From G020348185 sp964525045 (lineage in GTDB: Bacteria; Nitrospirota; Nitrospiria; Nitrospirales; UBA8639), in the NCBI GenBank assembly GCA_964525045.1, contig CAZGFD010000016.1, positions 1 through 64,000 on the forward strand: a stretch of DNA of 64,000 nucleotides. The letters run 5' to 3'. The notes under the pieces are model-generated. The model was not told the origin of the DNA and did not search any database. It saw nothing but the letters and a program-made list of their open reading frames with translations. The translations under genes were made by a program, and so were the position numbers. Each line of letters opens with the position of its first letter. Within the stretch, counting starts at the first letter, position 1. This document shows positions 60,867-64,000 of this stretch, piece after piece.

Positions 60867-61472
60867 GTGATTCGAGAACTTGTTTTAGCGACAGGAAATC
60901 CTCATAAACAACAAGAATTGAAGGATCTGCTGAGAGATATTGACCTGAAAATTTTGACCCTTGGTGATTTCCCCGGGGCCCCTGACATTGAGGAGGATGG
61001 CCAAACGTGCCAGGCTAATGCTATGAAGAAAGCCCGTGGCATTGCACAATATACCAGTCACTGGGCGTTAGCTGATGATACCGGTCTGGAAGTGGACGCC
61101 CTTAACGGCCGTCCGGGGGTTTACGCGGCTCGATATGCCGGGGAGCATGCCACCTATGAAGACAATTGCCGAAAGCTCTTGAAAGAAATGAATCATGTTC
61201 CACCGGATCAACGATCGGCCCGCTTTATCACCGTAATGGCCCTTTCAGATCCGTCAGGAAAGACAGAGGTGGTTGAGGGGATCCTCCAAGGATGCATCAC
61301 GCAAGAATTTCAAGGCACCAAGGGGTTCGGGTATGATCCGGTTTTTTTCGTGCCACCACTGGGATTGACTCTTGCGGAGCTTTCACTTGATAAAAAAAAC
61401 GAGGTCAGCCACCGCGCCCAAGCCTTTAAAAAGATCAAAGAGATTTTGGTAAATAAAGTCGGTCACGCCTAA
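60867..61472 (+). CDS. rdgB: XTP/dITP diphosphatase (RdgB/Ham1)
   Basis: Removes non-standard purine triphosphates. Motifs: VLATGNPHKQQELKDLL at the N-terminus, ALADDTGLEVDALNGRPGVYAARYAG, and KGFGYDPVFFVPPLGLTLAELSLDKKNEVSHRAQA with the substrate Lys and His. The start is a GTG. At 201 residues it has family length. It ends just before tRNA-Pro. Confidence 0.95.
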   Translation: MIRELVLATGNPHKQQELKDLLRDIDLKILTLGDFPGAPDIEEDGQTCQANAMKKARGIAQYTSHWALADDTGLEVDALNGRPGVYAARYAGEHATYEDNCRKLLKEMNHVPPDQRSARFITVMALSDPSGKTEVVEGILQGCITQEFQGTKGFGYDPVFFVPPLGLTLAELSLDKKNEVSHRAQAFKKIKEILVNKVGHA

Positions 61473-61476
61473 GAGT

Positions 61477-61554
<78 letters not shown>

Positions 61555-61567
61555 TCTTTTCAAGCAC

Positions 61568-62734
61568 TTACACATGTTTTGTTTTCTCCCCTATGGTCTG
61601 GGTGGCCAATTTAGGGGCGGTTCCATTTTCGGTTCCACCAAAATGGCTCTGAGACCCTTCTTTCTTCTCTCCCATCTTGCCAAATCCGGAAAGGCCCTCC
61701 ACCGCTTCTTTAAGATGAGAGGGGGAGAGATGGGCATACCGTTGAACGAGGGCGGTTCCTTTGTGACGGAGGAGCGCGGCCAGGGTACTGTCACTATACC
61801 CACTCATGGCCAATCGGCTGGCGAAGGTATGCCGGAGGGTGTGCCAGGTGACATCCTCCAAACCGGTCTGCTTCACGGCTGGCATGAAAACCCGCCGATA
61901 GAAATTGTAGCTATCTAAATGACTTTTGCGAGTTTGACTCGGGAAAACCCACGGGGAAAATTCCCAAGAGGAAAATCCGCGTAAAATGGTCTTGGCTTCT
62001 TCATTCAAGAGAACATGTTGGACTTTCCCGGATTTGGTCTGAGGCAGGGTGAGGAACCCCTGCTCCAAATCGACGTTGGCCCACCGGAGTGAGAATAATT
62101 CACTTTTTCTTAACCCTGTCAGAATGGCCAACCGGGCCCAGTGGGAGTAGGGGAGTCCTAAGGCCGTCAACAACAATCTTTCTTCTTCCACTGTCAAAAA
62201 TCTGGTCTTGCCTGTCGGCACTTTTGGCAGTTGAACTTTGACAAAGGGGTTTTTCTCCAGTTTGTCATCTCGAATGGCCACGTTGAGGACCTGTCTTAAG
62301 AACTTCAAGTAATGCTTAATGGTTTCCGCGGCATACCCTTGACTGACCAAGTCTTCCTTGGCCTCCATGACCACCGAAGGGGTAAGGTGATTGAGTCGCT
62401 TCCCGGCTAATCGGCTCTTCCACCATTCGGCATACCGCCGTTCCTCATATTGCGTTTTGGAAGTTTTCCCCGAAAAGGTCAATTTCTTGACATACTGGTC
62501 TATCCAGTCAAGGGCTAAGGGGGAGGTATGGTGGTTGTACCGTTCGGGGAAGAATCGCCCTTCCTTCTGTTCGGTCTTCGCTTTCTCGTAGAATTCTCGA
62601 GCCTTGGTTTTCGTCGGGAAGCCGTGATACCGAACCCGTTTCCCATTGTGATAGAGCCGCACCCCCCAAACGGGCTTTCCGTGTGAATCGAGTTGGTGAA
62701 ACAACCCCCGGTCTACTCGTCCTTTACGTGCCAT
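61568..62734 (-). CDS. Tyrosine recombinase / integrase
   Basis: A 388-residue phage-type integrase. The N-terminus is an Arm-DNA binding domain (GVRLYHNGKRVRYHGFPTKT), then a SAM-like core-binding domain. The catalytic residues are visible: Arg in ILTGLRKSELFSLRW, Lys in QTKSGKVQHVLL, HTLRHTF (His, Arg), a His in LLRHKGTALVQ and the nucleophile Tyr in QRYAHLSP. It is adjacent to tRNA-Pro and is the first gene of an integrated element. The last 40 residues are low in family similarity. Confidence 0.92.
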   Translation of the reverse strand: MARKGRVDRGLFHQLDSHGKPVWGVRLYHNGKRVRYHGFPTKTKAREFYEKAKTEQKEGRFFPERYNHHTSPLALDWIDQYVKKLTFSGKTSKTQYEERRYAEWWKSRLAGKRLNHLTPSVVMEAKEDLVSQGYAAETIKHYLKFLRQVLNVAIRDDKLEKNPFVKVQLPKVPTGKTRFLTVEEERLLLTALGLPYSHWARLAILTGLRKSELFSLRWANVDLEQGFLTLPQTKSGKVQHVLLNEEAKTILRGFSSWEFSPWVFPSQTRKSHLDSYNFYRRVFMPAVKQTGLEDVTWHTLRHTFASRLAMSGYSDSTLAALLRHKGTALVQRYAHLSPSHLKEAVEGLSGFGKMGEKKEGSQSHFGGTENGTAPKLATQTIGEKTKHV

Positions 62735-62737
62735 GGG

Positions 62738-63082
62738 CTAGGCTCCTTTTAATTCTTTCCATTGTTGTGCAAGCTCCTGTTGTTTACGCTTCGCCGCCCT
62801 CTCGGCATCGCCGGTAAACACATCGAAGTGATGGCAGGCTTTATGGTAATGGCCTTTGATGGTGTCCGTGATCTCCTCGAGGGTTTCAAAAGTTTCAATC
62901 AGGGGCCGTGGGTCGGGACTTTCTCGTTCCGGATCCATGTGACATAGCACTTTCAGCAATCCCTCCAGTCGATACATGGGTTCCCACATTTCATCCAGAT
63001 GGGCCATTCCAGCTTGAAACGCGGCTTCCTGCCGTGATTTCGAGTTGGTCGCTTTGGTAGGTACGCTCTTCAATTTGGCCAT
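62738..63082 (-). CDS. Unknown 114-residue protein of the integrated element
   Basis: A hydrophilic helical protein (MAKLKSVPTKATNSKSRQ..., with KRKQQELAQQWKELKGA at the end). No family is recognised. The cluster HKACHHFDVF is the only His/Cys group. It is 3 bases from the integrase gene, so they are co-transcribed. Confidence 0.6.
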   Translation of the reverse strand: MAKLKSVPTKATNSKSRQEAAFQAGMAHLDEMWEPMYRLEGLLKVLCHMDPERESPDPRPLIETFETLEEITDTIKGHYHKACHHFDVFTGDAERAAKRKQQELAQQWKELKGA

Positions 63083-63085
63083 GGG

Positions 63086-63490
63086 TTAGCCCTCCTTTCT
63101 CTTTTGGCTACCAGTCTTGAGGTACGCCTGCCCTAACTCGTCCTCATGGATACAGGAATACATCCGGTTGCTATAACGGCGTTTACTGAGACCGTCTTGA
63201 GCTTTATTCGCCCCCTCACACAGGACGTCGGTCAAGTCATCCAAGACATCATCCAAAAACAACAGCGCTTGCCCCTTACTCTTAAAGGGCCCATACCGGC
63301 GTGGGAGGAGTCCGGTAACTTCGAGGCGGGTATACCAGACCCATTTTCCCCGCTCATCTTTCACGCAGACGGTCCAGCCTGGTTGCGGTGGGGTTTCGAT
63401 TAATTGAATCTTGCGACGTTTGTGCTTGCGAGTCTCCCTTTGGTCACTCCTTTCCCCGGCTTCCTCTTTGACTAAGGTTACGGCATTCAT
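63086..63490 (-). CDS. Unknown 134-residue protein of the integrated element
   Basis: A basic N-terminal tail (RETRKHKRRKIQLIE) is followed by a small beta domain (WTVCVKDERGKWVWYTRLEV) and helices. It is not recognised. The basic tail suggests nucleic acid binding. It lies 3 bases from the following gene and belongs to the integrase operon. Confidence 0.6.
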   Translation of the reverse strand: MNAVTLVKEEAGERSDQRETRKHKRRKIQLIETPPQPGWTVCVKDERGKWVWYTRLEVTGLLPRRYGPFKSKGQALLFLDDVLDDLTDVLCEGANKAQDGLSKRRYSNRMYSCIHEDELGQAYLKTGSQKRKEG

Positions 63491-63494
63491 CGTC

Positions 63495-63644
63495 TCATCC
63501 TCCTTTCTTGGTGGTGGTTGATCCTAACTCCCGTTCCAGCAAGGCCCGGATATAGCCGCTGGCGGTGTAGCCTTGGGAGCGTAGGTTGTCCAACCTTCGT
63601 TTTAGTTTAGTTGGAAGTTGAATAATTACCCGTTGCATTTTCAC
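63495..63644 (-). CDS. Ribbon-helix-helix (CopG-like) DNA-binding protein
   Basis: A 49-residue protein with the RHH pattern: a beta strand MQRVIIQLPTKLKRRLDNL, then a helix ASGYIRALLERELG. The start is the GTG at 63644: the strong site AAGGAGG is 8 bases before it, and 14 from the next ATG. The longer frame upstream runs through the promoter. It is probably the element's regulator, acting on its own promoter region. Confidence 0.75.
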   Translation of the reverse strand: MKMQRVIIQLPTKLKRRLDNLRSQGYTASGYIRALLERELGSTTTKKGG

Positions 63645-63671
63645 GAAAATCACCTCCTTTGCTTTGTAAGG

Positions 63672-63700
63672 ATTGTATACTATCCTATGATAGCAGTCAA
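63672..63700 (-). promoter_or_regulatory. Promoter of the integrase operon with a palindromic operator
   Basis: On the minus strand TTGACT (63700-63695) and TACAAT (63677-63672) are exactly 17 bases apart. Between them, CTATC-CTAT-GATAG (63680-63693) is an inverted repeat that would block RNA polymerase when bound, for example by the RHH protein just downstream. Confidence 0.55.
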
Positions 63701-63749
63701 TGATAAGCGCTGATTGACGGCATCGCCCCATTTGATTACACTTTTGCCC

Positions 63750-63953
63750 ATGCCAAAAGGAAAATCTGGTGAGGGAAAAGCGGGAACTTGGAACTTCCGA
63801 GATATCCCAAGAGACCTAATGCATAGGGCAAATATAGCCGCTGCCATTCAGGGAACTTCCGTTAAACAACTGTTAATGAAGCTCATGGAGGGTCACCTTC
63901 AGGACCTGGAGAAAAAGGGATTGCTTCCCAAACGAAAATCAAAGGGAATTTAA
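63750..63953 (+). CDS. Small regulator-like protein, divergent from the RHH gene
   Basis: A 67-residue protein from MPKGKSGEGKAGTWNFR. The pattern NFRDIPRDLMHRANIAAAIQ followed by a helix (VKQLLMKLMEGHLQ) is ribbon-helix-helix-like. The start is set by the ATG at 63750; the longer frame upstream has no ribosome site. Its promoter region is shared with the integrase operon. Confidence 0.6.
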   Translation: MPKGKSGEGKAGTWNFRDIPRDLMHRANIAAAIQGTSVKQLLMKLMEGHLQDLEKKGLLPKRKSKGI

Positions 63954-64000
63954 ACTTGGTGGTCATTACCAAGAGGCGGAATGAATGGCGGGTGACTATC

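Overview
The window is a 64 kb piece of a bacterial chromosome of moderate base composition (about half G+C by eye, not computed). Gram-negative envelope genes are present: a beta-barrel porin-like protein, BamE-like proteins and several lipoproteins. With the strong B12 dependence (MetH and two B12-type radical SAM enzymes), the gene mix resembles the phylum Nitrospirota. That placement is inference from protein character only, and no rRNA gene is present to settle it.

Layout. 1-10.7 kb is almost entirely minus strand: rsmE, the chaperone operon grpE-dnaK-dnaJ (no hrcA), and a valS-nadC-birA-coaX housekeeping operon. 10.9-11.9 kb holds a 35-residue basic protein and a HAD phosphatase. 11.9-16.7 kb is a carbohydrate ABC importer operon (binding protein, two permeases, ATPase) with a translationally linked secreted protein. 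17-23 kb holds a Rieske-flavodoxin fusion, a DCC protein, a caspase-like/TPR protein whose catalytic cysteine is serine, and a second large TPR protein. 23-29.7 kb carries mutY and a separate mutT-like gene, a PolB-like exonuclease and a series of small unknown or envelope proteins. metH fills 29.9-33.6 kb.

34.9-41.4 kb is the most unusual region. Two tandem paralogous B12-binding radical SAM proteins with CX4CX2C motifs are followed by a degenerate J-domain protein on the other strand, a third radical SAM protein and an abutting PhzF-family gene. No function is evident. 41.5-46.2 kb has moaB with a His-rich tail, a thioredoxin-like ferredoxin, a phosphoesterase, and an apparent zinc-homeostasis group: a Fur/Zur-type regulator with a palindromic operator, a MerC-type membrane protein and a tandem His-rich metal-binding protein. 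46.2-55.7 kb contains aroG, a FlgM-like protein, a ferredoxin-reductase-like gene behind a Fur-box-like site, a glycosyltransferase, a J-domain protein, a patatin lipoprotein, a GlcG/HbpS protein and a coupled amidohydrolase-NifU pair. 55.8-61.5 kb is housekeeping again (tRNA-Ser, porin, serS, rph, rdgB, tRNA-Pro).

At 61.5 kb a tyrosine recombinase points at the 3' end of tRNA-Pro. The genes behind it (two unknowns, a ribbon-helix-helix protein behind a palindrome-containing promoter, and a divergent small regulator) are the start of an integrated element that runs off the window. Short palindromic repeats of at least two families are scattered between genes. Starts were moved from the longest ORF where a ribosome site, signal peptide or family N-terminus indicated a later start.
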